A stretch of DNA of 9,863 bases, from the NCBI GenBank assembly GCA_003241475.1, contig QFQB01000077.1, positions 1 through 9,863 of the forward strand. Reading direction: 5' to 3'. Under the pieces are notes generated by a model that saw nothing but the letters and a program-made list of their open reading frames with translations, did not search any database and had not been told where the DNA came from. Made by a program: the position numbers and the translations under genes. Numbering within the stretch: position 1 is the stretch's first letter; each line of letters starts with the position of its first letter. Shown here one piece after another: positions 1-6,984 of the stretch. The DNA is from Micavibrio aeruginosavorus. GTDB lineage: Bacteria > Pseudomonadota > Alphaproteobacteria > Micavibrionales > Micavibrionaceae.

Positions 1-538
1 TGAAACGGCGCTGGAAAAAACAAAAGAAGAGCCAAAGCCTAAAGAAAAGCCGAAGCCCGCAGAGCCAGAAGCCAAAGAAAAGGCAAAGGAAGAGCCGGAT
101 ACGACGCAGGATTTCAGCAAACTTTTGAAGAACCTTCAGGACAGCACGCCTGAAGTAGACGAGGCGTTGCCGGAATCCAAAGAAGCGACCCCGCCCGCGC
201 CATCGCCTGTTGCCGCTCCCGGTGTTGAAATGACAATGAATGAATATGACGCGCTCAGCCAGCAGTTGCAAAACTGCTGGTCTATCCAGGCCGGAGCGCG
301 TTATGCCGAAGATCTCGTCGTTAAAGTCCGCCTGACTGTCTCCCCTGAGCGCCATGTTATGAGCGCGACGGTGGTCGACACATGGAGATACAGTCAGGAC
401 AGCTATTTCCGCGCGGCGGCGGATTCTGCCATTCGTGCCGTGAACTCTCCGCAATGTGAGACGTTGATATTGCCGCCCGATAAATATGATGTCTGGAAGG
501 ATATGATCGTCACATTCGATCCGCGGGACATGTTGTAA
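1..538 (+). CDS. tolA: TolA, C-terminal part (5' end outside window)
   Basis: This is the C-terminal part of TolA, the inner-membrane protein that spans the periplasm and links TolQR to TolB/Pal. The frame is open from base 2 to the TAA at 536-538, so the N-terminal membrane anchor lies left of the window. About the first 75 codons are rich in Lys, Glu, Pro and Ala (runs such as KPKEKPKP), as in the extended helical domain II. From about 235 a compact domain begins (MNEYDALSQQLQNCW) and ends FDPRDML, which I recognise as the TonB/TolA-like C-terminal domain of alphaproteobacterial TolA. The TTG at 125 is in frame but is simply an internal codon. tolB follows 68 bases later on the same strand, as in tol operons. 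The family call is firm; its full length cannot be seen. Confidence 0.9.
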   Translation, partial: ETALEKTKEEPKPKEKPKPAEPEAKEKAKEEPDTTQDFSKLLKNLQDSTPEVDEALPESKEATPPAPSPVAAPGVEMTMNEYDALSQQLQNCWSIQAGARYAEDLVVKVRLTVSPERHVMSATVVDTWRYSQDSYFRAAADSAIRAVNSPQCETLILPPDKYDVWKDMIVTFDPRDML

Positions 539-606
539 TAAGTAGGTAATTGTCTAAAGTAACGTTGTAATCTGCGGGCATGTCCGCCCCAACAAGGAAA
601 TTTCGC

Positions 607-1911
607 ATGACCAAATTCACATCCTTTTTTCTGGCCCTGATCGCGCTTTGCCTTGCCTTGCCAGCGCAAGCCCAACTAGAGGTCGGCGTCAAACGCGGAC
701 AGATCAAGCCTGTTCCGATCGCCATCAGCCCGTTCTATGCCCAAAGTCCTGACTTGACACAGTTCGCCAAGGATATTCCCAATATCATTACGAACAACCT
801 GCAAGGCTCCGGCCTTTTTAAAGCTGTAAGCCCCGGTTCTTTCATTCAAGACCCGTCAAGCCTGCAACAAGAAGGGCCGCGCTTTGCAGAATGGCGCGCG
901 ATCAATGCACAAGTTTTAGTGACAGGAACAGTGACGAAATCGGGCGATGGCCGCACGCGCGTCGAATTTCGTCTTTGGGACGTCTTCTCGCAAAAACAGA
1001 TCGCCGGCATGGCTTATATGACGACGGCGCAGAATTGGCGCCGCATTGCGCACATCATTTCTGACGAGGTCTACAGCCGCGTGACGGGTGAGGACAAATA
1101 TTTCGATTCCCGCATCGTTTATATTTCCGAAAGCGGTCCTGCCAACAACCGCATGAAGCGCCTGGCCATTATGGATCAGGACGGGGCGAACCATCGCTTT
1201 TTGACGGATGACAGCACGCTGGTTTTAACGCCACGCTTTTCGCCGACAGCGCAGGAAATCACTTACATGTCCTATAAGGGCGGCAAGCCGCGCGTCTATC
1301 TTTACAACATCGATACGGGCCGTCAGGAAGTGCTGGGAGATTTCCCGGGCATGACGTTCGCGCCGCGCTTCTCTCCGGACGGGCAAAAAGTCATTATGAG
1401 CATGTCGCAAGCCGGAAGCACGGATCTGTATGAAATGGATCTGCGTTCCCGCCGTTCCCGCAAACTGACGAATACCAACGGCATCGATACGGCGCCGAGC
1501 TATTCGCCGGACGGCAAGCAGATTGTGTTTGAATCCGACCGGGGCGGAACGCAGCAGCTCTATGTCATGGACTCCAATGGCGGAAACCCCCGCCGCATCA
1601 GCTTCGGCGATGGCCGCTACGCCAACCCCGTCTGGTCGCCGCGCGGCGATTTGATCGCGTTCATTAAAATGAGCGGTGGTCAGTTCTACCTCGGCGTCAT
1701 ACGCCCGGATGGTTCGGGCGAACGCCTTATCACCCAATCCTTCCACGTTGAAGGCCCAAGCTGGTCCCCGAACGGCCGCGTCCTGACCTACTTCAAGGAA
1801 GCCGGACGTGCGAGCAAGATCTACACGATCGACATTACGGGATACAACGAGCGCGTGTTGCCGACGCCGCGCGACGGTTCAGACCCCGCATGGTCACCGC
1901 TCAACCAATAA
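607..1911 (+). CDS. tolB: TolB, periplasmic component of the Tol-Pal system
   Basis: TolB is a periplasmic protein that binds Pal and TolA and supports outer-membrane constriction at division. I place the start at the ATG at 607 (434 residues), because AAGGA lies at 594-598, eight bases upstream, and the protein then opens with a clean signal peptide (MTKFTSFFLALIALCLALPAQA, cleavage near A22|Q23). The ATG at 580 would put nine extra residues before the signal and has no ribosome site. Residues about 25-155 form the N-terminal domain (PIAISPFYAQSP, IITNNLQGSGLF). From about 160 onward come beta-propeller repeats with the signature blades FSPDGQKV, YSPDGKQIVFESDRGG, WSPRGD and WSPNGR. Length is normal for the family. 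The gene ends in an intrinsic terminator and is not followed by pal, which usually comes next. Confidence 0.96.
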   Translation: MTKFTSFFLALIALCLALPAQAQLEVGVKRGQIKPVPIAISPFYAQSPDLTQFAKDIPNIITNNLQGSGLFKAVSPGSFIQDPSSLQQEGPRFAEWRAINAQVLVTGTVTKSGDGRTRVEFRLWDVFSQKQIAGMAYMTTAQNWRRIAHIISDEVYSRVTGEDKYFDSRIVYISESGPANNRMKRLAIMDQDGANHRFLTDDSTLVLTPRFSPTAQEITYMSYKGGKPRVYLYNIDTGRQEVLGDFPGMTFAPRFSPDGQKVIMSMSQAGSTDLYEMDLRSRRSRKLTNTNGIDTAPSYSPDGKQIVFESDRGGTQQLYVMDSNGGNPRRISFGDGRYANPVWSPRGDLIAFIKMSGGQFYLGVIRPDGSGERLITQSFHVEGPSWSPNGRVLTYFKEAGRASKIYTIDITGYNERVLPTPRDGSDPAWSPLNQ

Positions 1912-1939
1912 AAAAAGCCCCGCTTCGGCGGGGTTTTTT
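1911..1939. terminator. Bidirectional intrinsic terminator between tolB and rppH
   Basis: The stem CCCCGC (1918-1923) pairs with GCGGGG (1928-1933) around a TTCG loop (1924-1927), the very stable C(UUCG)G tetraloop. G1917 can wobble with T1934. An A-run at 1911-1916 and a T-run at 1934-1939 flank the stem, so either strand's transcript ends in U residues. The A-run begins in the tolB stop codon and the T-run runs into the rppH stop codon (1938-1940), so one element closes both convergent genes. Confidence 0.93.
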
Positions 1940-2408
1940 ATGCGATATCTTTGAAGGCTTCGACGACATGTTCATACGTCGAAATTTTGAATGGCACGAT
2001 CATCTTAGGAACGTCCGCTAGCGCAACCCATTGATAACGCGCAAACTCGGGATGCTCCCATGCATCGAGTTTTATGTCGTTCTCATCGCCCATGAAACGC
2101 AACGCAACCCACGTTTGCTCCTGTCCGCGATATTGCCGCCCCCATGAGATGCGCGCACGAACATCTTCGGGAATATCGTAGCGCAAAGGCTTGCCGTGTA
2201 TGCGAATAATTTCGGCTTTGTCGGTGCCGATCTCTTCAAGCAATTCGCGCAAAGCCGCCGTTTTGATATCTTCACCTTCATCCACGCCGCCTTGCGGCAT
2301 TTGCCACGCGCCCGCGCTGTCCAGCCGCTCGCCGACAAACACTTTTCCACTGCCGTTAAAAAGGCAAAGCCCCACGCAGGGGCGATAGGGTAGATTATCC
2401 GACATCAT
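1938..2408 (-). CDS. rppH: RNA pyrophosphohydrolase RppH (Nudix)
   Basis: RppH removes pyrophosphate from 5'-triphosphate RNA ends and so triggers RNase E-type decay. The protein (156 residues from the ATG at 2408) opens with YRPCVGLCLFN and then WQMPQGG, both typical of RppH. The Nudix box spans residues 40-61: G40, E46, R54, E55, E58, E59 and G61 are all present, with E55, E58 and E59 expected to bind metal. The ATG at 2408 overlaps the TAA of the upstream deacetylase gene by one base (TAATG), and a second ATG follows at once at 2405, so either may be used. There is no good Shine-Dalgarno, which fits coupled translation. An in-frame ATG at 2471 would overlap the upstream gene by 64 bases and adds residues unlike the family. 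It is the last gene of the minus-strand operon. Confidence 0.93.
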   Translation of the reverse strand: MMSDNLPYRPCVGLCLFNGSGKVFVGERLDSAGAWQMPQGGVDEGEDIKTAALRELLEEIGTDKAEIIRIHGKPLRYDIPEDVRARISWGRQYRGQEQTWVALRFMGDENDIKLDAWEHPEFARYQWVALADVPKMIVPFKISTYEHVVEAFKDIA

Positions 2409-3412
2409 TATTGCACCATAGCCGAAAGAGGCGCTATCTGGATTCCATTTTCCGGAGCGGTCGCCAGCCATTCCTGCACTTTGTTCAAAGCGGCAGGATA
2501 GGGGTGAACGAAAGCAATCGCCTTTCCTTTTCGCATGGCTTGCGCCTCAACCTCTCTCAAGGTCCGCTCGACCACCGAAGGACGCAGGTCCTTATCCAGC
2601 CAAAAATTGTTTTGCGCGTACGGATATCCGAACTCCATAGCCATCGAAAGTCCCAGAGCCGCTGTATCGGTGTTGCTTTCCGCCATGGCAAGACCGCGTC
2701 CGAAAATCTGCTTTAATGCCGGCTCGATGCCCGAAGACGAAGCATCGAAGATATGATCTTTTTGTGTCACGATTCCCGCATATCCCACCGATGTCCCCAG
2801 AACGTTAAAAAGACGACGTTGATTTTCTTCAGCCGAAGCGTTTTGAAGCAGCGCTCGCGGACCAATATCGTCGACACCAAAATCTTTGGTTTGCAACGGC
2901 AACCCAAGCCAGAACTCATGGCCGTATGTGCGAGCTGCCGTTGCCCATTTCGAAGGCTCGTCCGCGTAGCTGCTCAACACCAGACTTATTTCGGGGGGCA
3001 TATTGTCGAGTATGGATTTTGACATCAACTCGGATACGCCATAATCAACAATAACGATGCTTACAATAGGGCGTCCCGCGACTGGTTGGAAAGGGCGTTT
3101 GTAGGCCTGAAACGGCGTCATATCATCTTGAATACGCGAAATTGGTAACTGCTTGCCCTCAAACATTTCAAAAAGCCCTTCAATCGGGGCGGGCGGAAGA
3201 GGTTGCACAGCATTTGCTTTACCCAAGCCGTCCTGCGAAGAATTTTCTGGGCCCTTTTTTACTTCTTTCGATGGTTCGAGAATAGCCGCAACATCATAGG
3301 GCAACTCATCTTGTAGTCTTTGTGCCGTATCGTTCGAACGCAACACCATCCAGACGAAGATAAGGGAAAATATAACAGCACCAGTTATCATGCCTTCGCG
3401 CAAAGATTTCAC
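2408..3412 (-). CDS. Divergent polysaccharide deacetylase family protein (YibQ/DUF610-like)
   Basis: This resembles the divergent polysaccharide deacetylases (YibQ/DUF610), membrane-anchored periplasmic proteins of uncertain activity that often sit next to envC and ctpA. With the GTG at 3412 it has 334 residues: a short cytoplasmic start, one membrane segment at about 8-24, a Pro/Lys-rich linker to about 100, then the domain from about 115 onward. Family landmarks are YKRPF, the strand SIVIVDYG, MPPEISLVLSSYA, YGHEFWLGLPLQ, GRGLAMAES and HPYP near the end. The usual Asp-Asp of the first strand is here Val-Asp, so catalysis is doubtful. Start choice: AGGAGG (3422-3417) stands four bases before the GTG at 3412. 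Another in-frame GTG at 3484, nine bases after the ctpA stop, would give 358 residues but has only GAAGAA before it. Confidence 0.82.
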   Translation of the reverse strand: MKSLREGMITGAVIFSLIFVWMVLRSNDTAQRLQDELPYDVAAILEPSKEVKKGPENSSQDGLGKANAVQPLPPAPIEGLFEMFEGKQLPISRIQDDMTPFQAYKRPFQPVAGRPIVSIVIVDYGVSELMSKSILDNMPPEISLVLSSYADEPSKWATAARTYGHEFWLGLPLQTKDFGVDDIGPRALLQNASAEENQRRLFNVLGTSVGYAGIVTQKDHIFDASSSGIEPALKQIFGRGLAMAESNTDTAALGLSMAMEFGYPYAQNNFWLDKDLRPSVVERTLREVEAQAMRKGKAIAFVHPYPAALNKVQEWLATAPENGIQIAPLSAMVQ

Positions 3413-3493
3413 GAACCCTCCTGAAAAGGAGGGGATGAATTTTCTACGCGCCGGCAACACAACGTCCGCCAAAATATTCCCCACGTTCTTCGT

Positions 3494-4894
3494 TTAGTTT
3501 GTGCCGCGACGGCCTTCATACATGGAAACACCACGTATCAGGTCAATCGCACGCGAAAGCTGATAATCCTGTTGTTCTGCTTCTTCTTTATCGCCAATTT
3601 TTTTAGCTTCACCGGACCCGCTCTTTTCTGGCGGCGGATCGGTAATCACTTTTTTTACTTCCGGTGCAGGGGCGGTCTTAGCGTCGGGGTTTTTCAACGC
3701 TCCCTTCAGATCCGCTTCATGCACATCCTCGGCCGAACTGATTTTTTCTATTTTAGCCTGTTCTACAACAATATCCGGATCAATACCTTTGGCCTGAATC
3801 GAGCGTCCCGACGGCGTAAAATATCTAGCTGTCGTAAGACGCATAGCTCCGTTGCCAGGAAGCGGGATAACAGTTTGCACAGATCCTTTTCCGAACGATT
3901 TTGTTCCGAGCAGGATCGCACGACGATGATCTTGCAAAGCCCCGGAAACAATCTCTGATGCCGATGCCGAACCGCCGTTGATCAAGACGACCATAGGCTT
4001 GCCGTCGGCCATATCGCCTGGCGTAGCGTTATCGCGCTTGGTATCTTCTTCACTACGTCCGCGCGTCGAAACGATTTCTCCCTTATCGAGGAAGAGATCG
4101 GACAGGCCAATAGCCTGATCCAGCAATCCACCCGGGTTGTTACGTAGGTCAAGCACATAACCGAGTAGCTTTTCGCTCTTCACTTGCTTCTTGATATCTG
4201 TAATGGCCGCCTCAACGCCCTCAACCGTATTCTGGTTGAAGGTGGTTACGCGGATGTAGCCAACGTTGCCTTGCTCGACATGGTAGCGGACGGACTTGAT
4301 GCGTATAACATCGCGCTTGATATTGAAGTTCAGCGCCTCGTCAACGCCTTCGCGGCGGATTGTTATCTTGACGCTTGTGCCTACCTTGCCGCGCATTTTT
4401 TCCACAGCGTCGTTCAAGGTCGTGCCCATAACAGGTTCGTCATTGATGTGCGTAATATAATCGCCGGCAAGAACGCCCGCTTTAAACGCAGGCGTATCAT
4501 CGATCGGCGATACGACTTTCACGAAGCCGCTGTCCATGGTGACTTCAATGCCAAGACCGCCGAATTCGCCTTTCGTTTGAACCTGCATGTCGCTGAAATC
4601 TTTTTCAGTCAGGTAGCTGGAATGAGGATCAAGGTTGGAGAGCATGCCGGTCAACGCATACTCGATCAGCTGCTTGTCGGAAACCGGATCGACGTAGTTG
4701 GCGCGAACGCGCTCAAAAACTTCGCCGAACAAATTGAGTTGCTTATAGGTGTTGTTGGCATCAGGGTCCGTATCGGCCTTCTTTTCCGCGCCGGCAGTTC
4801 TGGGCTCTTCTTGCGCAATTGCAGGTAAGGCGCTGGATAGTGCGAGAGCGGAAACCAGTCCGAGGCTCAGAACGATACGGGAGAGATGACGCAT
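3494..4894 (-). CDS. ctpA: Carboxyl-terminal processing protease, S41 family
   Basis: This is a periplasmic serine protease that cuts proteins near their C-termini; relatives control peptidoglycan hydrolases and lipoproteins. Its 466 residues start with a signal peptide ending ALPAIA|Q near residue 27. Then come the N-terminal helical part (about 48-105), a PDZ domain (about 106-190, with GGLGIEV and VLAGDYITHIND), and the S41 core (about 195-385). The Ser-Lys dyad is visible: S311 in GGSASASEI and K336 in SFGKGSVQ, 25 residues apart as in known CtpA proteases, with Q321 of the QDHR motif. A charged low-complexity tail (about 395-440) precedes the C-terminal LSRAIDLIRG. AAGGA (4908-4904) lies nine bases before the ATG. 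The envC-like gene ends 17 bases upstream, suggesting the two work together on the cell wall. Confidence 0.96.
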   Translation of the reverse strand: MRHLSRIVLSLGLVSALALSSALPAIAQEEPRTAGAEKKADTDPDANNTYKQLNLFGEVFERVRANYVDPVSDKQLIEYALTGMLSNLDPHSSYLTEKDFSDMQVQTKGEFGGLGIEVTMDSGFVKVVSPIDDTPAFKAGVLAGDYITHINDEPVMGTTLNDAVEKMRGKVGTSVKITIRREGVDEALNFNIKRDVIRIKSVRYHVEQGNVGYIRVTTFNQNTVEGVEAAITDIKKQVKSEKLLGYVLDLRNNPGGLLDQAIGLSDLFLDKGEIVSTRGRSEEDTKRDNATPGDMADGKPMVVLINGGSASASEIVSGALQDHRRAILLGTKSFGKGSVQTVIPLPGNGAMRLTTARYFTPSGRSIQAKGIDPDIVVEQAKIEKISSAEDVHEADLKGALKNPDAKTAPAPEVKKVITDPPPEKSGSGEAKKIGDKEEAEQQDYQLSRAIDLIRGVSMYEGRRGTN

Positions 4895-4911
4895 AAAGAA
4901 TATTCCTTTGA

Positions 4912-6120
4912 TTATAGTCCGGCAAACTTGCGGGCAGGATTTACAGGCTCACCGTTAAGACGTAGCTCATAATAAAGGGTCGGCTTTCCCCCGCCTGGCG
5001 CGCTTTTCGCCAGTGTGCCGACCGGTTCTCCCGCCGCAACGGATTGCCCGACTACTGTATCAATTCTGGCTAAACCTGCAATAAGGCTATGAAAATCTTT
5101 TTGATGTTCTACAATGATTATCTGGCCATAGTTTTTAAAGTAACCGGCATAGCGCACAACTCCACCCATGGGTGATACGACAAGCGCCCCGGCGCGACCC
5201 TCAATAGTCAAACCCTGACTCTCCGCGCCAATATCGTCCATCTGCTTATAGCCTACCCGTATAATTCCAGAAATCGGTAACTGGGCTGAACCGGCACGAG
5301 GGATAGGGGTCGGCCGGGCGCTGGCCATACTAGGCGTTGTGTCCGATGTATTTTCTGCGTCAACGCGTGGGCGTACAGCGGCGGCTTGTGTTCGCTCAAG
5401 CTCTTCCTTTTCACGTTGCTCTATGCGGGAGACGAGATCTTTCAGGCTCTCCGCACGGACCGATATTTCACGTAATGCGGCCTCCTGTGATTTCAGATCG
5501 GTCTGGGTTTGCGCATAAAGCCCTTTGCGTTTTTTCAAAAGCGCCGCGACCGTATCCTGCCGTTTTGCTAGTTCAGCCGCCGTGGTTTTGACCTCTTCCT
5601 GACTTTTTTTCATATCGGCAAGAAGATCATCAAGTCTTTTCAGGTCTTTTTTCAAGCTCTCTGCGCGGCCATAAATATTGGGCAAAATGCTTTGCAAGAG
5701 CATGGCGCTTTGCGCCGTTTCCAGCGGCGCTCCGGGGCGGGCGAGGACAGCTTCCGGCGGCGTTCTATCAAGACGTTCAAGCGCCAGCACAAGATCGCCG
5801 ATAGATCGCCGGTCTTTTTTAAGACGCGCGCCGATCTCGTCCTGCTCCTTGCGGTTGGATGACATTTTGGCATCCAGTTCTGTCAGGCGTTGCTCGTTTT
5901 TCTTAATTTCGCCCGCTATATCAACGAGCGTCTCTTGCGTATCATCCAGTTCTTGCGTGAGCTTTTTGGATTGTTTTTCTAATTCTTTTTTACGCGCCTC
6001 GGTTTGTTGTTTTTCCTGCTCGATCTGCGCCGCCGGATGATGCGACGGCTTCGGCGCATCCTGTGCGAAGGAGGGGGACGACAAGAAAAGCAGAAAGGCC
6101 AGATATCGCGGATTCATCAT
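4912..6120 (-). CDS. EnvC-like murein hydrolase activator (degenerate LytM/M23 domain)
   Basis: EnvC-type proteins sit in the periplasm and switch on cell-wall amidases at the division septum. The 402 residues begin with a signal peptide (cleavage near SFA|Q, residue 19). A long charged coiled coil follows (about 31-245; KQSKKLTQELDDTQETL), then a Pro-rich linker, then a LytM/M23-like domain (about 280-402). The zinc ligands of active M23 peptidases are gone: the expected H-x-G-x-D is S301...T305, and the expected H-x-H before F-E is T381 and Y383 (LYYELR, close to the LYFEIR of EnvC). It should therefore regulate rather than cut. The ATG at 6120 overlaps the rlmH TAA by one base (TAATGATG), and a second ATG at 6117 follows directly. 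It sits between rlmH and ctpA, with 17 bases to ctpA. Confidence 0.9.
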   Translation of the reverse strand: MMNPRYLAFLLFLSSPSFAQDAPKPSHHPAAQIEQEKQQTEARKKELEKQSKKLTQELDDTQETLVDIAGEIKKNEQRLTELDAKMSSNRKEQDEIGARLKKDRRSIGDLVLALERLDRTPPEAVLARPGAPLETAQSAMLLQSILPNIYGRAESLKKDLKRLDDLLADMKKSQEEVKTTAAELAKRQDTVAALLKKRKGLYAQTQTDLKSQEAALREISVRAESLKDLVSRIEQREKEELERTQAAAVRPRVDAENTSDTTPSMASARPTPIPRAGSAQLPISGIIRVGYKQMDDIGAESQGLTIEGRAGALVVSPMGGVVRYAGYFKNYGQIIIVEHQKDFHSLIAGLARIDTVVGQSVAAGEPVGTLAKSAPGGGKPTLYYELRLNGEPVNPARKFAGL

Positions 6121-6557
6121 TAATCTCTATGGTATGGGTGGCCGGCCAGAATTTGCTGGGCGCGATAAACTTGCTCTATCAGCATCACGCGCGCCAGCAT
6201 GTGCGGCCATGTCTGCGCCCCGAAAGATATCAGCGCCGATGCTTTCTTGCGGATATCATCGGACAGGCCGTCCGCTCCGCCAATGACGAATTGAACGATG
6301 CCGTGAGAAGTTTGCCAACCATCTATCTTGGCCGCAAAATCACGGCTTGAAAGACTCTTGCCGCGCTCATCCAGAACGACGAGAGCGGCTTGCGGATTTA
6401 ATTTTTCGGTAATTTTGTCCAGCTGTTCGGCCTGCGTACGACCTTCCAGCTCAAGAAGTGTGAATTTCCACTGAAGCCGCTTTCGATAATCATCGAACGC
6501 ATCCAGCAAGGGGTCGTTCTTGAGCCTTCCAACGGTAATGAATTCTATGCCGAGCAT
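6120..6557 (-). CDS. rlmH: 23S rRNA (pseudouridine1915-N3)-methyltransferase RlmH
   Basis: RlmH is a small SPOUT-class methyltransferase that uses S-adenosylmethionine to methylate pseudouridine 1915 in helix 69 of 23S rRNA, acting on assembled 70S ribosomes. Its 145 residues show the family marks in order: FITVGRLK (6-13), LDERGKSLSS (62-71), the SAM-binding IGGADGL (92-98), TWPHMLARV (116-124), EQVYRA (128-133) and the terminal HPYHRD (140-145). Length is typical for the family. The start is fixed: a stop codon (TAA) lies two codons before the ATG at 6557 and no later start would keep the first strand. There is no clear Shine-Dalgarno, and the ATG lies in the 3' arm of a hairpin. rsfS ends 48 bases upstream; pairing with rsfS is common and fits a ribosome role. 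Confidence 0.96.
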   Translation of the reverse strand: MLGIEFITVGRLKNDPLLDAFDDYRKRLQWKFTLLELEGRTQAEQLDKITEKLNPQAALVVLDERGKSLSSRDFAAKIDGWQTSHGIVQFVIGGADGLSDDIRKKASALISFGAQTWPHMLARVMLIEQVYRAQQILAGHPYHRD

Positions 6558-6572
6558 CCGTTATGGATGCCC
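6552..6572 (-). promoter_or_regulatory. Hairpin covering the rlmH start codon
   Basis: In the mRNA sense GCATCC (6570-6565) pairs perfectly with GGATGC (6559-6554) around the loop ATAAC. It can be lengthened by G6571-T6553 (wobble) and G6572-C6552 to eight pairs. The rlmH ATG (6557-6555) is inside the 3' arm. Without a Shine-Dalgarno, initiation would need the hairpin to be opened. That this regulates anything is inference. Confidence 0.45.
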
Positions 6573-6580
6573 CAAATAAA

Positions 6581-6606
6581 GGGAAAAAGATAGCCTCAGT
6601 CAGGCT
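6581..6606 (-). terminator. Weak terminator-like hairpin after rsfS
   Basis: Starting at the last base of the rsfS stop codon, AGCCT (6606-6602) pairs with AGGCT (6596-6592) around a five-base loop; ATC and then five T residues follow (6588-6584). The stem is only five pairs, so full termination is unlikely. Partial attenuation between rsfS and rlmH is possible. Confidence 0.3.
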
Positions 6607-6983
6607 TAGGCGCTTTTCAATCCGCTGCTTTTTGTTCCAGCACCGGGGGCGGGCACGCTCCACATCTTTTCAATATTGTAGAACTCGCGCACTTCAGGGC
6701 GGAAGAGGTGGACGATCACATCGCCGGCATCGAATACAACCCAGTTGGCCTGTCCCATGCCTTCAGTGCGAATGCCTTTGTGACCACGCGCTTCGAGGCG
6801 TTCACGAAGTTTTTCTGCCATGCTGGTAATTTGTCGGGAGGATGTTCCGGAGGCGACGATAATATAATCTGCCAAGGCCGATTGTCCGCTAAGATTGATG
6901 ACTTCGATATCCATAGCTTTGTCGCCATCTAGGGACTTAACGATAAAGTCTTTCATTGCGTCCACGTCGAATGGACCGTTCAT
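6606..6983 (-). CDS. rsfS: Ribosome silencing factor RsfS (Iojap/YbeB)
   Basis: RsfS binds ribosomal protein uL14 on the 50S subunit and blocks joining with 30S, lowering translation in poor nutrient conditions. The 125-residue protein carries the family pattern: a leading helix (MKDFIVKSLDGDKA), IEVINLSG, ADYIIVASGTSSRQ (38-51), an EG (74-75), WVVFDAGDVIVHLF (81-94) and REFYNIEKMW (99-108), then a short loose tail. The ATG at 6983 is the first in-frame ATG but lacks a near Shine-Dalgarno. The strong GAGGAG (7012-7007) is 23 bases away and lies eight bases before an in-frame ATT at 6998, which would add five residues. A possible 47-codon frame ends one base before the ATG. nadD lies upstream beyond a promoter; rlmH follows. 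Confidence 0.93.
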   Translation of the reverse strand: MNGPFDVDAMKDFIVKSLDGDKAMDIEVINLSGQSALADYIIVASGTSSRQITSMAEKLRERLEARGHKGIRTEGMGQANWVVFDAGDVIVHLFRPEVREFYNIEKMWSVPAPGAGTKSSGLKSA

Positions 6984-6984
6984 A

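Noticed and set aside
1..110. Short repeated Lys/Glu/Pro motifs as a possible DNA repeat or array
   Set aside because: They are the low-complexity coding sequence of TolA domain II, with no regular repeat unit or spacers.
580..606. An earlier tolB start at 580
   Set aside because: It has no Shine-Dalgarno and adds nine residues before an otherwise normal signal peptide; the ATG at 607 has AAGGA at good spacing.
539..606. A promoter between tolA and tolB (TGTAAT at 566-571)
   Set aside because: No acceptable -35 box lies at 16-18 bases, and the 68-base gap is consistent with transcription from the tol operon.
1225..1746. A 173-codon open frame on the - strand opposite tolB
   Set aside because: It is antisense to the propeller repeats of tolB, with an Arg/Ala-rich product, no ribosome site and no family likeness.
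4184..4828. A 214-codon open frame on the + strand opposite ctpA
   Set aside because: It lies fully inside ctpA, whose motifs and signal peptide are certain. The antisense product has no recognisable domain, and its length follows from the codon use of ctpA.
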